Both the position numbers and the translations under genes were made by a program. The notes beneath the pieces are model-generated. The model made no database searches. It saw nothing but the letters and a program-made list of their open reading frames with translations, and was not told the DNA's origin. 64,000 bases of DNA from Stratiolaelaps scimitus (Eukaryota; Arthropoda; Arachnida; Mesostigmata; Laelapidae): the NCBI GenBank assembly GCA_019614645.1, contig JABWDB010000013.1, positions 6,339,501 through 6,403,500 on the forward strand. Direction: 5' to 3'. Below, piece by piece: positions 19,761-34,720 of this stretch (within the stretch, counting starts at the first letter, position 1; each line of letters starts with the position of its first letter).

Positions 19761-21626
19761 GCGACCTGTCCAATGTGACGAGCGTCGAAAAGTCTTGGAG
19801 AGGCGAAACACTCGAGAGAACTCTCGCAGAGATAGCATCGCGAACAGTGCACCCGAAGGCTCAGCAGCGGACCTTGTGCTCGTTGCCTTTATTTGTAGAT
19901 TGCGTTTACATCAAGATGATGAAAACACTCGGTTGAGCGGTTTGCTTTCGGCTTTTTTTCGCAACAAACCAAATATGAGTGATAATATCAGCTGATCATA
20001 ATTTATTTTATTAATAAAGGGGTACATTTTGTGTTCGCTTTTTCTCAAGGAGTTCTTCCACTTGCTACCTGAGGAATTGAGGAATATGAATTGCTGAAGC
20101 GGAATTTGTGCACGATGTGTATCAACGACGGCCGGTCAGCGTGTTATTGTGCTGTTTTCATTAACTATAACCCAACGACTAAGGGCAAAACTTATCTAAC
20201 GTTTTTTCAAGTTTAGTTCTAACCGTTTGAGAAGTGCAAGCGCTATTGAAACCCAGAGTCACTGGACTTGTCCCTATATTACTAGTTGATTCAGGTTCAC
20301 CTTGCACTGGTATCCGAATTTATAGTTGCCACGCTGGGTGTCCTGATTGGGTTACATTGGTTTCCCGATTGGGCTGCATCTAGCGAAGATTCCATCGTTA
20401 GAACCTGCTCCCATCTGCATTATATTCGACGTATAAAAGATTATATTACCCATATGTCTACTTTCAAAAGTAGCTTCTTGCCAACGATTTGTGTATTACT
20501 TATGCTGATATGTTGCTTCTATTGATAATGTATCAACATCCAAGCTGCATGATTACTAGGATCTTAGCATTCTCGATTAAAGGTAGTTATAACGAAATAC
20601 CACATTCGACCAGTGTTCCACAATTAAACTACTCCGTCTAAATCTTATGAATTTAGATAACACACTAAAATGGTATATTGGTCTAAATGCTTAGTGAACA
20701 ATGGTTTTACTTAGTTAATTAATCAGTTTCGACACTCGAGAAAACTGATCTTCAGTTTGATTTAGTTAAAGCATACAATTGTGATTGTTTAGTTACAATT
20801 GATAATTGTAAGTAGTTACAACTTATAAGGACGCGTTTGAGGATGTCGATGACTCACGAAACAGCGTGTGTAATAAATTCGAAAATTGACAATTTTGTTA
20901 ATGGAACGGCCACATGTTGATCTATACAGAACACTATTCACCTCATGGGTACTGCTAGAAGCAGTACCGTGAACGTTAAACCTTTAACTATTCACTTCCA
21001 TGCACTATATTATGGCCATAGCTATAGTCGCTAAGCATAAATGTTTAACATTCGGCAAGCACGCGCGTATCCTAGCGCCCATACACCCACTTAATGAATA
21101 TTCTGCCCATTATTCTATAATGCAGTTACGTCTGACGCTTGGCCGTTTACTTAGTCTTCCTGCCCGAATAAAGCTCTATCAAAAATATATATCTTAGCTT
21201 AAAAATTTCGAAAGTCTGGAAAAAGTAGTTAAAACGACGATTTATCCGGTCGTCAAAAATCGAAGTGTCGTCGTCTAAAATCCTACCAATATCAATGCAA
21301 CGTCATCCTCAACCCATTGCGATTGGCGGTGACCAACACAGATGCCATTTCAGTAGTATAGAAATCAGAATAGTCACACTATTTCAGCCAAATTCGTTTC
21401 GCAGAAATCAATGCGTAACATGTAAACTCCAAAGAGGAATCTAACCAGCTGCTACCCTACAAGCTTCAGTGTTAGCTGTGTGGCTCTTGATCAAGCGAAC
21501 AACTGTAAGCAATGACTTCGATATGTGGAGAAGGACGGAGGTGAAATCGGTCACGCTTTCCGACTTGATCGTGCCCGGTCTGACGTGTAACAACAGCCGC
21601 TAAATTCAGCCCAATCCCAGAGGAAT

Positions 21627-21712
<86 letters not shown>

Positions 21713-24700
21713 TAAATAATATATTTTTCAAGGTGACAGTTTGGCTGGTTGGCCCAGCCCGAACGCCTGAAGTTGCTCACAACCTACTGCAGCGGGGGCA
21801 TGACGCAAGAATAATCGTGGGCACACAATGAGTCCCAGCCCATCCCATTGGCTTGTGTTTGGACAACAAGTTGGAAAAGGGAACTGCGATGGGTGCAGAA
21901 TGTAGCCTGAGCCGAGGGTCGGCGCAAGCAGGTGGCGACAGTTAGGTGACTTTTTTCTTGAGTTGCTTCACTCCAGCCGAGAACAGCGACTCGTCTAGCA
22001 GCTTGGCAAGGACTGCGAACACACCTACTCAAACTCTGCGTAACCCTCGACTTGCGGCTCTTCATTCGTGGGTAGCGTTTTGCAATAGCGTCCTTGCTTC
22101 CCTCCTTCCTTCCGAGCTTTCGACACTGGATCAAGCCTGCAATCGTAGGATTTATGTGCTTACCGTAAACATTATGCCTAAGTGATATTTTCCATTCATT
22201 CTTACTTCGATAGTGCTAGTTGAGATGAGCAATATCGGCCCTAGAAGAGGGGAAACTATGCAGTTTTGTGAACAAAATACACCGTCAACACACATCCCAC
22301 GTGAGAGTATTTCTTAATCAAGTTCGACGAGTCAGAGTCACCATCGTACTGCCACTTGCGTGCTACAGCCGCTTCGGTGATTTTGGTGCACCCAAGGGAT
22401 TGCACAGGTTTAACCATTCGAGCGTACACGGCTTTACTCACGTCAAAAAAAAAGCATAGAGAGTCGTTTTTTGTGCCTCCATCACAGCAACGGCTACCGC
22501 TCAGCCTTGTGGGCGCCAAAAACCTCACGGCCAAGCATGCCAACGGTTTCATGACAGGATAGAGCCCGTTTGTAAAGCTGGAAAAAGTTTATATTTGTTA
22601 ACACCCTTACATAAGTAGTCGAGGCAGCATTATCAGCCTGGATTTAGTTCGTTCCCGGGGCTAATGTGGCCTTCCAGTTAGGTAGACGGGGCGCTCCCAA
22701 AGGGGTCTTTTACCCAATCTCCAAGTTGCTCTGGTAGGGCCGAGACGAAAGCCGACCCCGGTAAGGGAAAGACTCCAATACGCGCAAGCACGACTGCTGA
22801 GCCAGTCGACTCTAAACAGACAGGGGCCGGGCTGCCTTGCCTCGCCTCGTATTGCTCTCCATACTCTCTCACTTGGCCTGCGCTAAAGGACAGCCAGTAA
22901 GTGGCAAGTGACGAAGTAGCGGGAAAAGTGGACCCAAGTGGCCGGTCGAATGTACTCTTTACTTCCTTTGCATTTTAGCTCAGAAGATCCGCCTCTATTC
23001 AATGAAGTTATCCCGATCGGACCTGTCCTTACTGTCGTTTCCCCGCGCAATCGTAACATATCACCTGCTAATTATCCATATATTAATTGGCACTCCGTAA
23101 AGCTGCTAGGCTTTTCGGGCTGACTCTCGTCCATGAAGGTGCTGCTGCTACTGCTGCTGCACGAACTGGGACATTACGAGGCGTATCTTGCTCCGTTTTA
23201 GCAGGTAGAGTTCAATCAACAGCATCGGGACACGAGTCAACGAAATCAGAACCTACATCATATCCGGAACGTTTGCTAAATACGCAGCTACATATTAGCA
23301 ACGTGATGCTATGCTTTGAACTCTACCTGCAACACAATTTCATCACTTCGATGTACTAAATCCAACTAGCTTGTCGTTAGATGAAATAAGCCGTGACAAT
23401 ATTTCCAACGGGTTCCATTCTACCGATCGATCACGGGAAGACCACCTCCTGAAAGTTCGATTTTCATGTGACCGAATAACGTTAATAAACAAATATAGTA
23501 GATATTGTGAAACGGAACTGAGAGAACACGAAGATGACAGACAGCGATTGTAGAAGAAGAAGAAGAAGAAGACAACAACAACAAGAAGTTTAGACATGAT
23601 ACCGTTCGTTGATAACCGCTTGGTCATCGTTTTGCCCTGACATCTACTGGGTGACATCACTCTGCGATGGAATGTGCTACTCAGCACAGAGGCATCGTAT
23701 TGAAACGGATGGACCCCAAGGATTCTGTGACGCCTCGGTTCCATCAGCTCGTCGCACCCCACCCGACCAGCGGCCCACAGGGACGAGCCTGAAAAGGAAA
23801 ATGCCACCAATAGCAATTATACTGCACTTTGGTGCGTAGTAGCTGTAGTAATCGAAGCGCGGTAGCGTCATAGAAGTCACCAGTTGTCCGAGGCTGCCAG
23901 GATTCCGAGGTTTGCCGTCGCATCCAACCGGTTGCGTTTCCTGGTCCCTCGTCGGGTGTGCACATTGTCGCGGGCTGTAATGCCACACCGTCTACCGACC
24001 GGGCAGCCGATGGACGCATCGTAACAACGCGACACCGAACACCGTCCTTCTTGTATCATCTTCTATAGATGGTGTGTCTCTTCTTTCGTTTTTAATATTA
24101 TTATAGTCAGCGTGGTTTAGGAGTTCGATTGCGCGTATGGACATCGGCCGTCTTAAGGTGAATTAGCCATATCTGTCTAAGCGACAAGATTACTACGGGG
24201 AAAAACTGACTAATTTACGAACCTATCGAAGATTGCGCCGGTGAACCACACGGTCCATGCAGCAGCCTCTATGCGGCGAGACAGCACGACATGACATCCC
24301 CTTAATACGCAAGTTAGTATGAGGGAATAATGCCTCAAGTCAAACGGCTATGTTCATGTTGTTACTGGTGTCCCCGTCATGGCTAACATGACGGTGCTTA
24401 TTGCTGCGGCGTCAGCAGAAACTAGAGCTGTTTGGACGGTCACCACATGGACGACTTTGCCTCTACAAATAGGATGCAGCTGGCCATAACTGAACCCTGT
24501 AGACGAACCGACATTTGAGGAGAGGGACGTAGTTAGCCTCGCATTGGTGTAGGCGTTGTTTGATATCGGCAAATGTTTGCATTGAATATCGTTCAAGAGT
24601 GATTTGCATTGTAATTGCTCCTGAGATAGATGCCCATCGCGGGCGCATGTCGGGGTAGGGGATTGACTAAGAGAGGAACTTGGCAAGCGTAATGCGATAA

Positions 24701-27700
24701 CACGAAATTACAGCAGAACTAATTGAAAACACGAATGACAGCTACAGCCAAGTCCCGATGAATCTGGCTGGCACGGCGGCATTCTGCCTCTCTGGTGTCT
24801 TAATCGTCCTCTCACTCGACATAATAGGTACTCAGCATAAGTGGCACTAATGTGATGGTAGGAATCGACCTGGGTCGCGTCTTATCGTATTCCACAGATT
24901 TACTGTTTATTTTTGTGGCCTGGCATAAACCTTGGTCGATTCGATTGAACCTCACGGTATAACCATGTAACAGACATTCATGGATGGTTTTTCTTCTATG
25001 CTATGATATACCTCATTGAGAATGCTGCCATGTCATAGCTTTCTGGTGTCCGGAAGAATATATATATATATATATATATATACAACTATGGCAAATCGTT
25101 TTGGGCTATCTGGGTTCTATGCTCGCTAAATTCGTTCCATCCTCAAATTTTAAACCATTCTTCTCATAGAGGAATTCTCGAGGAAATGTATATATCTGAG
25201 ATAGTCTGCTTTCTTGGTTGCGGTTGTCATCTGGTTGGCAGACATATCATTGGAATTTGGAGAACTATATTTTCGTGATCCCTATAATAAGGCATTACGA
25301 AGTCATAATTAAATAAAAAAATATCCAGGAATTCGGAATATTTACATACAGGCACAGGATATATTTACATACATACAAAACACAATTGCGGCAAATGAAT
25401 AACAATTAATGAGTGAAATAATCAACATGCTCTTTCGCGTATAGAAAGAATTAATATCGTAATCCGCGAAAGACGCGCTAGTGATCAGATGTCAGCTTCT
25501 CAGGCGCGACCATTGAATGATGCTATCAGGAGTTCTTGAAGAAGCAGAATGCGTGGACCGGACTTTGCCCAGGTTTCACTTATGGATACCATCCTTTTTG
25601 ATATTTAACCGAATGACTTTTGCACGTGAGGGTGGTAGGTGGTCCCTTCCCCCATATCCCTCAGCGAGCAGATAGTAACACTGGTAAAAGTTTGAGTGCA
25701 AGCAAAGGCTTTCGTAGAACGGAACACCAGCCTAATGGGATCTCAGTTCGATGGACCATGGCGTATAGTCAATTAGACTTACCACCGCCTTAGCAAGCCG
25801 AGCCGGACCAGCAAACGGGAGGTCCGGTGAATCGCTGCGGAAAGTTTACCTCATTAGACGCTCCGTGGCTCGCTAAGGCCAAATAGATGATGCCGCGGGT
25901 CATATTTGTGATAGAGACTAAGCTCTCTCCCTCGCTCTTTTTCCTCACCTGTGATAACTGAAGTCGTAAATACATTAAGGAATGTACTTTTAATAATGTA
26001 GAAAAATAACAGTTACTCAAATTCTGAAAGTTCATATCCAAGAGGTACAAAATAAATTGTTGAAAATTGTTATTATACAAATTGTAAGAAAGTCTTAAAT
26101 TCTCGTTGCTCAAGCGTTTTCTTTATTCTTGCACATCGAAAAGAGCCATAGTCGTTTCGAAAATGACCCTTTACTTTACGAACTAGAAGGGATGACGAGT
26201 GCGGTTCCGAAATGAACTCAGATCTCTCTGAAATACAGTAAGGCCTGTGTTCTTCACCGTAATGAGCGTTTTCTCAATCATCTGCCGAGCTTCGTAGCGT
26301 CCTGACAATAACTCTAATGTCGTCCAACAGATCACACGAAAAGTAGTTGCTTATCTAAGCTATTTAGGGGTACAAAGATCGTATGTGTCTTCTTAACTGT
26401 GCATGCGTGTAAATTTTTTTGTCTGGCCCATCGAGTTGCAATGGCTGGTAGCCAGTGGGCCATTACGATGACGCATATTACAGCACGCTATGCGGCACAA
26501 GTCCGGCCAGCTACTGAAGTTTGTATATTGTACATAAGCGGCGTCGAACACACCAAAAGATCTTCGATAGGATCAACGCTATTTATGAACCTTCCCCGGA
26601 TGACATTACCAGTGGCAGGGCATCTTGCGTGAAGGGCACGCACAAACGCATCAAGCCAAGAGTCGAGTTCCCTAGTGCTAGAGGACCGAAGTGAAAAGCG
26701 TGCGGAATGGTATGACCATGTAAGCGTAAGCCTTTCCTCGCGACCGCTAAGTACATGTTTGGTGTTCTACAGGAAGTTCGGTCGTCGTCAGAAGATGAAC
26801 GAAGCCGTGGCCAGCCACCCAAGTGGGCAAATAACGTGGTGGTGCTTGTACTGATGCTGCGAAGGTGTCGCCGTGACGGTCAGGATGACGCTGTCATTCT
26901 CTCAGTGGCCGGATTGGCCGACCATTACATAGCTCTTCCTGTACTGCTCGTATCTCTCCGTCTCTCTCTCTTTGTCTCCCTATACATACGTCTCTCATTC
27001 CTTTCATCCCATATTTGACTTGGACCGCTGGCTGGGTTACAACATGACGGCCAGGCTAGCCTTGGGGGCCCGGCAATCTGTTCTTTCGTGGCCACGTGCC
27101 ATCTGGCGCTTCGTAAGCTCGGCTTCGCGTGTTTGTGGTCCTCGTTTCTATCTGAATATTTATTGCCGGTCTAGCTGTGCCGGCCACTGCCCACTGCCCA
27201 CTGCACAAGTTGTAAGCACGAATACGAACAATCCCGAGGCGATGACTCCCAGCTGAACCAAAACCAGTCCGAAGGGTTTTCCCTGTTAGTCAGACAACGT
27301 CCGTCCTTCTTCCACATTTACTGATCTCCGGAGGAAAAAACCTACATCTAACATACGCGGCTCTGACAGCGCTATACAACGGTGAATACGAAGGTTGATG
27401 CAGGTATAGCGCACACTTGGCCGAGATATTTGTGTGTGCCGGTAATACTGAAGTTTTTGCTAATACCCATGTCCACAAAAATGTATTTCTTCTGGTGCTG
27501 TCCGGTGCTAATTATAATTTAATATAATATGTTAGGGTAGGGAAATATGACACACTAGCATTGGCATTTAGATGCAAAATAGAGAAGTAATTCCTAGATA
27601 GTCATATTCTATTATATATTGTATGAGGCTAATCGACTCAAATATACCGATTTCGGGCGGTTCGAACATGATGCGACAAGGCGCAGGACATGATCTGAGG

Positions 27701-30700
27701 ATAATAATAATAATAATAATAACGGGATTCACATGGCCAACAAACTTAACTGCCATCAGCACTTCGGGTTCAACCTTCAACGGATCAATTGAGTTTGATC
27801 TTTGCCGCACCTTAGATGGTAGATAGGTTTTTCGATGCTTCTGTTGGTTTTTGCCAATTCCTATAGATCGAAAATGTTCCTAGTTGATGTATATATACAC
27901 ATATATTACAGCCATACATACATGCTGGCGAATTCCGGCTCGGACATTATGACTAACGCATCTTCGTTAGATATCGATTTTTAGATAATCAAAAAGAAGA
28001 GGGCTTCTGGTCCTTTTCTTCCACAAACCTCTCCCCTCTAACGGTGATTATTGCCCATCGTGGTGATGCTCCCATGCTCAATGTCGCTATCACTCATGCG
28101 TGCAAGCTAGCTGTCTGAGCGATTTCATATAATCGTGGCGTTCAACGATGCTTCCCTCGACTGACGTTATTCTGTCGTGTACAGATCGCACTGCTGTCTA
28201 TTTACCCACAGCATGACAAGAGTTCGTCCGTGAGGAAAGGACGACAAACACACGTTTAAAGATCCAAATCTTCCAAGCTAACGCTGTTTGTGTGTACGTG
28301 CGTTTATATTTGTCTGCGTCTGTCTGCCTGCCTGTGTGGGCGTACGGACGGGCGCCAAGCGGAAGAGCCGTTGTTGCTCTACAGCGAGCTGGCTCATTCG
28401 TGCGTTTGAATATTTATAGCCGACGGGACCAACAAAGAGGCTTCAGATATACGAAACGATGTCTGGGAGAAGGCAGCAACAGCAGGCTAAGAACTTCCTC
28501 GCGAACTCCGAGCAATGGCAAGGCGGACGTACGGCAGGCAAGTGACATCGTTTGTCGGTTGCAGCGTCCGTCTCCCGTCAACGGCGAGGGCTATCCACAA
28601 CGAAGGAAAAATAAACACGCCACAGCTGGCTAAGACCACACAGCAGCATGCAAATGACTTTTGCTTCCGCTACGCAAATACTACATTAGTATTATACATC
28701 GTCTGTCGTATTGCGTTGTCGAAAACAGCTTCTAGTTTTCCATTGGAAAGAGTGAATGCGGCCGCACACATGATGATGCTCCGTTTGTTTTCAGCACAAC
28801 GATAGAGAAAGAAAAAGAGAGAGGAATATGGGTGAGCATGCTCTTATACTAAACATTCTCTGTATACACATGCACGCAGTTGTACGTCAACGATGTGCGT
28901 ATTCTATTCTCCATCTTAAATATAGATTTAAACCTGACAGCTGCGCATATATGAAGGCATGTTGTTCAAGATAACTCGGAACGGCTCATTATTCAGACTC
29001 AGTTGCATTGTGTATTGTACGACTCGGGCCGTCGTTATAACTCGTATAACGGGCTCATATCGAGATCAAAGGTAGATATGGTAATCTGCCTCCCCCTGTA
29101 CAGTTCTATCTTGCAACTTTAGTAGAAACGATGGCCACGGCTTGAATACGTTATATGCCAAGGAATTACAATCAGGCCAGTGACGATAGCCAACCGAGTT
29201 CTCTTTGAAATGAACGGATTTCTATATGCTAGACCTTTCAAGTTCAGATACTTGTTTCTCAATGAAGCGCTACACGGGAGCTTCATAAAATTCGATGGAC
29301 TTCATTGACATTTTCAGAATTTGCACTATTGAGCGCTCCACAGCTCATACGAAGGCCGGGCCGTACGGCCTTACGGATATGGTTTAAATTCGGCCTCCAT
29401 CAAAGTAAGAAGAAGAAGAAGAAGGGCTGTTTAAAGTGTCTTCAATTGTATTCCTTTCTTCGTGCTGTCCGAAGTCCTCTTCAGATGCCGTCCTCACGTA
29501 GCTGCCATGAATTCCAATTCGGGCATGCCTAACTTGCAAATCCCACTTCCCCTAGCAACCAAAGCAAATTCATTCCGAATCATGCTTCAAAACTTCATTC
29601 TGCACTTTCTGCTGTCCAGCCAGCTCGTTGCTAGACTGCCCATCTATTCGACCTCGTGCGAACCAACTGGATTCGTCACATCTCCATAGCTTCGGCATGC
29701 ATCAACTAATTGCTAAGTCCGTGCTGGAGAGCTATACTACGAGGGGGGAGCAGCAGGTTCGTCGACTTTTCTCATAGGTAAGTTGGTAGATCTCGGGGTC
29801 CCGCATCAGCTCTCGAAAAGCCATGTACAAGCTTGCTCTTATCTAGGGCATCCGAACGTCTGCGGAAGTGCAATGAGCCGTGCGGCCGCGGCATACTGGA
29901 CACGAAACGCATCTGAATCAATGTGATATATCGTGAAGAGGCGGACTCCAATTAGTGACCGGCTCAAGCAAGATCAGCAGGGTTGAAAACAAGATGAAGC
30001 AAATAGTGTACCTATTGACTGTAACCCCGCATTCTTCGTGGGGCTCCCAGCTACCCATACCCTAGCCGGATCAGATGTTTCGACGGAAAGTGCAGAGATT
30101 GTAGCAGAGATTTTCGTAGCATTTGCTTAGACAGCCCGATCACTGTGGATCCGACTGCTTGTCAGGAGTGCATGTCGTCTTGCCCCTGGAGATAGGTGCT
30201 CCGAAATCAACGGCGTCTGCTCGGGCTAGTTCCGAGAGGAAGTTGCCGTCGAAGGAAAATTGGCATAGAGTTTTAGTGTAAGCATTTGTCTTCTTTCTTT
30301 AACGAGTGGTGGCAATTATCTCCTAAGAAAAATGCGTTCTAATGTATAGAAGGCACACGAAAGCTACCAAGATAATGTAAATAACTAAACTTCGCATAGA
30401 TCTACAGTTAGCACAAGTCCACTCATTTAGCGCTCACGTTTTGTTACAAAGACTATCGTGACCGTGGTGTTTTACACATAACCTCTGACTGGCCCCGTCC
30501 TTGAGAGGTATGACAAAAAAATAGAAAGCAGTTTTATACAATAATAAGAGTCTACACAACAAATACTGCTTTATGCAATGAATGCAATGTATGGGAAAAT
30601 TTAATAATAATAATAATCATAATAATATAATAATATCTATTAACCGAGTTGTCTGGGACCCTGAAATAATAAGCCCTTCTATTATTTCAAGGCATAGCGC

Positions 30701-33700
30701 AACTGATAACAATGATAATCCCATTACACAAATGACACATCATTTGTGACAGAAACAATGTTCTCCTATTGCTTGGTTAAGGAAGTTGTTCAGACAAATT
30801 GCTCTCTTTGCCTGCAAGGCATCTGGAAAACATCACACTAAACAGATACAACCTCTATGGCCGATCAGCGGTACAAACTTGACGTGCTACGTGTACGTAA
30901 ATGGCTGATTCTTCCGACGGCGAAATCGCCATCAAGACTCGCTGCGCTGATATGTTGATAGGTTGTACTCAAGCACAGCAAAGGTACGATAAACGTTGCG
31001 TATATAAAGAGTGATGGTATGTCGTTAATCCCCTGTTTCAGATGTAAAATTCTGGTTTGGGCGAGGGGTGTGGCTGACACTTTAGCACCTTCTTATGTCA
31101 GTCACGGAGAAACACAGCCTGGTCACGTAGCTAATGCAGCCAAACATTTGCAAGAACACAAAATACGCCCCGTTAATGAATGAGTACTACTTTAGGCCTG
31201 TGGGCTTCGAGACATTGGGAGAAACAGAGATATAAGCATTAATCTTTCGACAAATATTCGGAGAAAGGTTATTGTACACTAGAAGAGAACCACGCGCAAC
31301 TGAATACTTAGTGCAAAGATTTTGTTTAGATATCCCAAAGAGCAACTCAATTGCCATTTTGAGCGCGCTTAGGGACTGGCGAAGCGCTACATGATTGTTC
31401 CAAATATTCTATTAACGGTATACAGAGGATGCTGCTGTGAGATTTATGTCACGTTCTGTGGGTACAACTGTTCCCCACTAGTAGAATTAAAGAAATTATA
31501 ACTATAATAGGAAAAAAAAAAATATATATATATATATAAATTTAGCTCATGCTATATTGCCACATCTCAACGCCCTTGAAGGTTAGGAATGCCTATTTGT
31601 TAATACAGTGAAAAATATGGTACGACCACATTGTGTAGTCCGAAGTTTTCCGAAGAGGGCCACTCCCCTTAATGATCTAGCACAAGCATCAGACTAAACT
31701 CATCAACTGATTCGCACGCTCATAGCAAACGAACATTTAACTGAAGCCAGTTCGACCTGTAAATAAATCGATAGTGGGTCGGTCACACTTTATTTGTTGA
31801 CGAAAACGTGTCGTCACCACTGTCGAACCTTGTCCACAAATCGAGTCGCGACGGACACTAGATATACAGCTAGACAGCTATACAGATATATCGGGTTGTG
31901 TGCTGAATCGTATCCCGTAGTCGTATGTGGGAATCGCTGGCGGACGGTGCAAGTGCGTCAATTCATCTGTTTGATCGATTGCTCGAGCGTCGGAAATCTG
32001 AAGAATGATCCTACATAAAATGATATAACAATCGCACTTCCTTTGCCGTTATTATTACATTATAACTGTTGCTATCTATTTTGTCCACGTCTATTGACGA
32101 CCTCTCGTGTGACACAGTAAAATATTGTTTTGCAGTGCAACTTAAGTTCTCTAGAGGCCCAATGGTGGACACGTGAAGTAGCCGAGCTTATTTGAGGATA
32201 TGCGTATCGAACCCTTCAATAGGTCAGACGGAGACGCGGCATTAAAATGAATTATTGTGATGCTCGATTTTTTTTGGCTCACTTACCTCGACCATAGAAT
32301 CGGTTCAGTGCAATATAAGATTTAATAATAGGTGAGACGATACATAGTATTTTTCTTTTATAAATATATTCTACATCGGCGCTTTTTGGAAACGTGCTTT
32401 TCACAGGCACTTGACATAAAACGTCCGAACAATCACCCTAGCACTACTGGATGGAGATTTATAAACATACACAAGAGATCGAGACATAGATCGCGGAATT
32501 ACGCAATTCGCAATAGATACGTTAGTCGGTTCAATTTCGAAAACACTAGTGATATATTCCCACCATATCTATATCGAGTTGAAGCGGTCGCTGCCCTCAA
32601 ATACTATGATATAACACTTGCTCGATCCCCAGCTACAAGACGACCCGTTTCCCTTTGCGGGACAAAAGTGAAACAGCGAGAGAGAGCCATAGATGGAGAG
32701 TGGGAGAGTTGGACGTGGATACCGACGACTGTGTCGTCAGGATAATGCGGCCAGGATAATCGCCCGCCAGCAGCAGTGGCACAACCTGTCTTGTCGATTT
32801 TACGTTGCTTACTTCAGCATGCATGCTTCCATCACGCCACAGAACAGTGAACCAATGCTTCCCCATTCGTCGTTCTATGCGACAAGGCCGACGGCAGTTG
32901 GAGCAGCATTGCTGTGACGCTTCTCCATTCAAAACGCGTGTAACGTATCTGTCGAACTTGTTCGCTGGCGTCTGACGGCAGGAGGCTGGACGCCCAACCG
33001 GAACGTTTGGCCGCTGCCGCATCTGGCGCCTCACTCAGCTGATAAGAGCAGGCTTTCGTCGAAAAGGGAGGTCCCCGAGGACAAACGGATAGCCGCGGAG
33101 CATAAGGAGAGAGAGAGAGAAAGAGAGAAAAAATGTAGAAGAACTGTATACGTTTCGATCCCTCTACAGCATTGGCGCTGCACTGTTTCAGCACGACCGT
33201 TTTGTTTGTAAAATGCGTTAGAGGTATTCAATTGTAACAGAGAGCACGGAGCGATGTGATACAGATACTTACTTGCAATGTGTGCTTTGCACAACCACTC
33301 TCCCTCTTCCAAGTTGTACCCCCGTAAGATATATTGTCGTATATATATATATATATATAAATCGGTTGACGAGGCTGATGAGAGAGGTCGGACTGGCTTC
33401 CTCCTAGTACGAGTCCGCGTTAATAATAATAATAAACACAATATAATATATGAACAAACTCTATATTCGAGTGGATGTTATGTCCCTTTATTTAAGATCT
33501 GTATCTATATTTGAATTGCAAATACCCTCTCTTCTCGATTTTTTTGCATTGCTCTCCCACCCGTGATATATTCCGTCCGATCAATCGGATTAGTGAGTAG
33601 GATCCACTAACCGAGATCCGTCGATCTCAGCCGAAGGGTTCCGACCACTCATCAGCTCCTCATGTATGACCGATGCAACCAGCAGTCGCCCTGATCAAAT

Positions 33701-34130
33701 CCCTTAGATCAACGTAATAACAAAACCGTTGGAGCCGATGACAGCACGACCCGCATATATGTATCCCTTCCTGATCTATTTCAGAGCTAGCCAACGCAAG
33801 TAAAGTTGGTTCTAATTGGTGCGTATAGACGGAGCCAATGCACTATCCCCGATCGCGTCGGCAGCGTCGGCAGCAGCAGCACGGGCAGTAATAGCAGCAG
33901 CTTGAAGTCATCGCGCAATTGATGAAAAAGTGAGCGGATCATTAACATTAGTTGGAATCATTAATCTCGCTTGCGCGATCCTCCTTCACATGAGTTTGAG
34001 CACCAGCTCCCTCACGACTATCGGTAGGAAGGGAGCGAGGTGTACCCACATTGCATCGGTCCAGGCTCCTTTAATCTTGGCGCATGGGTTCCTCCATCGA
34101 CAAAAGATGTTTTAAATTTATTAACACGTC
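19761..34130. other. Long stretch without a recognised gene
   Basis: About 14 kb with no conserved exon, RNA gene or transposon that I can name. It contains microsatellites (AT 21632-21707, TA 25059-25082, AAG near 23551-23573, ATA near 27700-27722, ATA-rich 30603-30635, TA 31512-31540, GA near 33105-33131, TA 33341-33358) and a small hairpin around 20947-20968 (GGTACTGC and its complement). It could be intergenic or a large intron. Confidence 0.45.
21632..21707. repeat. Long AT microsatellite
   Basis: About 76 bases of uninterrupted AT, one of the longest simple repeats of the window. Confidence 0.95.
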
Positions 34131-34612
34131 CTCCATAGCAGCGGCCAGGCTCCGAGCTCACCGCCACCGCATACGAATATATGTGCTATCCGTATTCCTT
34201 AGTGCTACTTTGCGATCTTCACTGGCCCCGCTACATTTAGGTGTTATTTCTCGTCTTACTGCGCTTTTTTGTTACAGCAGTGAGCGATGTATGTATGTTG
34301 CAGCAGCCAGTAGAAGCTTTTGCTGGTTGCCAGCGAGACCAGTGACCGGCGGACAGGAGAGCTCGTCGCCTCCCAAGAGGAGAGAAAATGGGCAGGGAAA
34401 AGGGCCGTCTCGGGGGAAAAGTCGAGGGGGGACAAGGGAGAAGTTGTACTTCTCTCCTTTCGTCTTTGGCGCAGGCAACACCTTGAACTGCCATTAGCGC
34501 GCGGCCACCATAACCTAGGGTGGGCGAACCACCAGACGTTGCTCACTGGCGTAGGTAACTCTTATATTTCGCATTTTTTCCCGAACGTTCTAACTTCGGA
34601 GCACCTAGGCAG

Positions 34613-34657
<45 letters not shown>

Positions 34658-34720
34658 TCTTAGTCCAATAGTTACCGCGCGTAGTGCCTACGCTCAAGGG
34701 GTGGTAGTTGCGGGGAGAGA
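34130..34720. other. GC-rich island with CT/CA microsatellite
   Basis: Contains purine-rich GA/GGG runs around 34370-34440 and a compound (CT)n(CA)n repeat at 34613-34652. Overlapping frames on both strands come from composition. No gene is supported. Confidence 0.3.

Noticed and set aside
32208..32214. Isolated minus-strand B-box-like TCGAACC
   Set aside because: No matching A box or acceptor stem; chance match.
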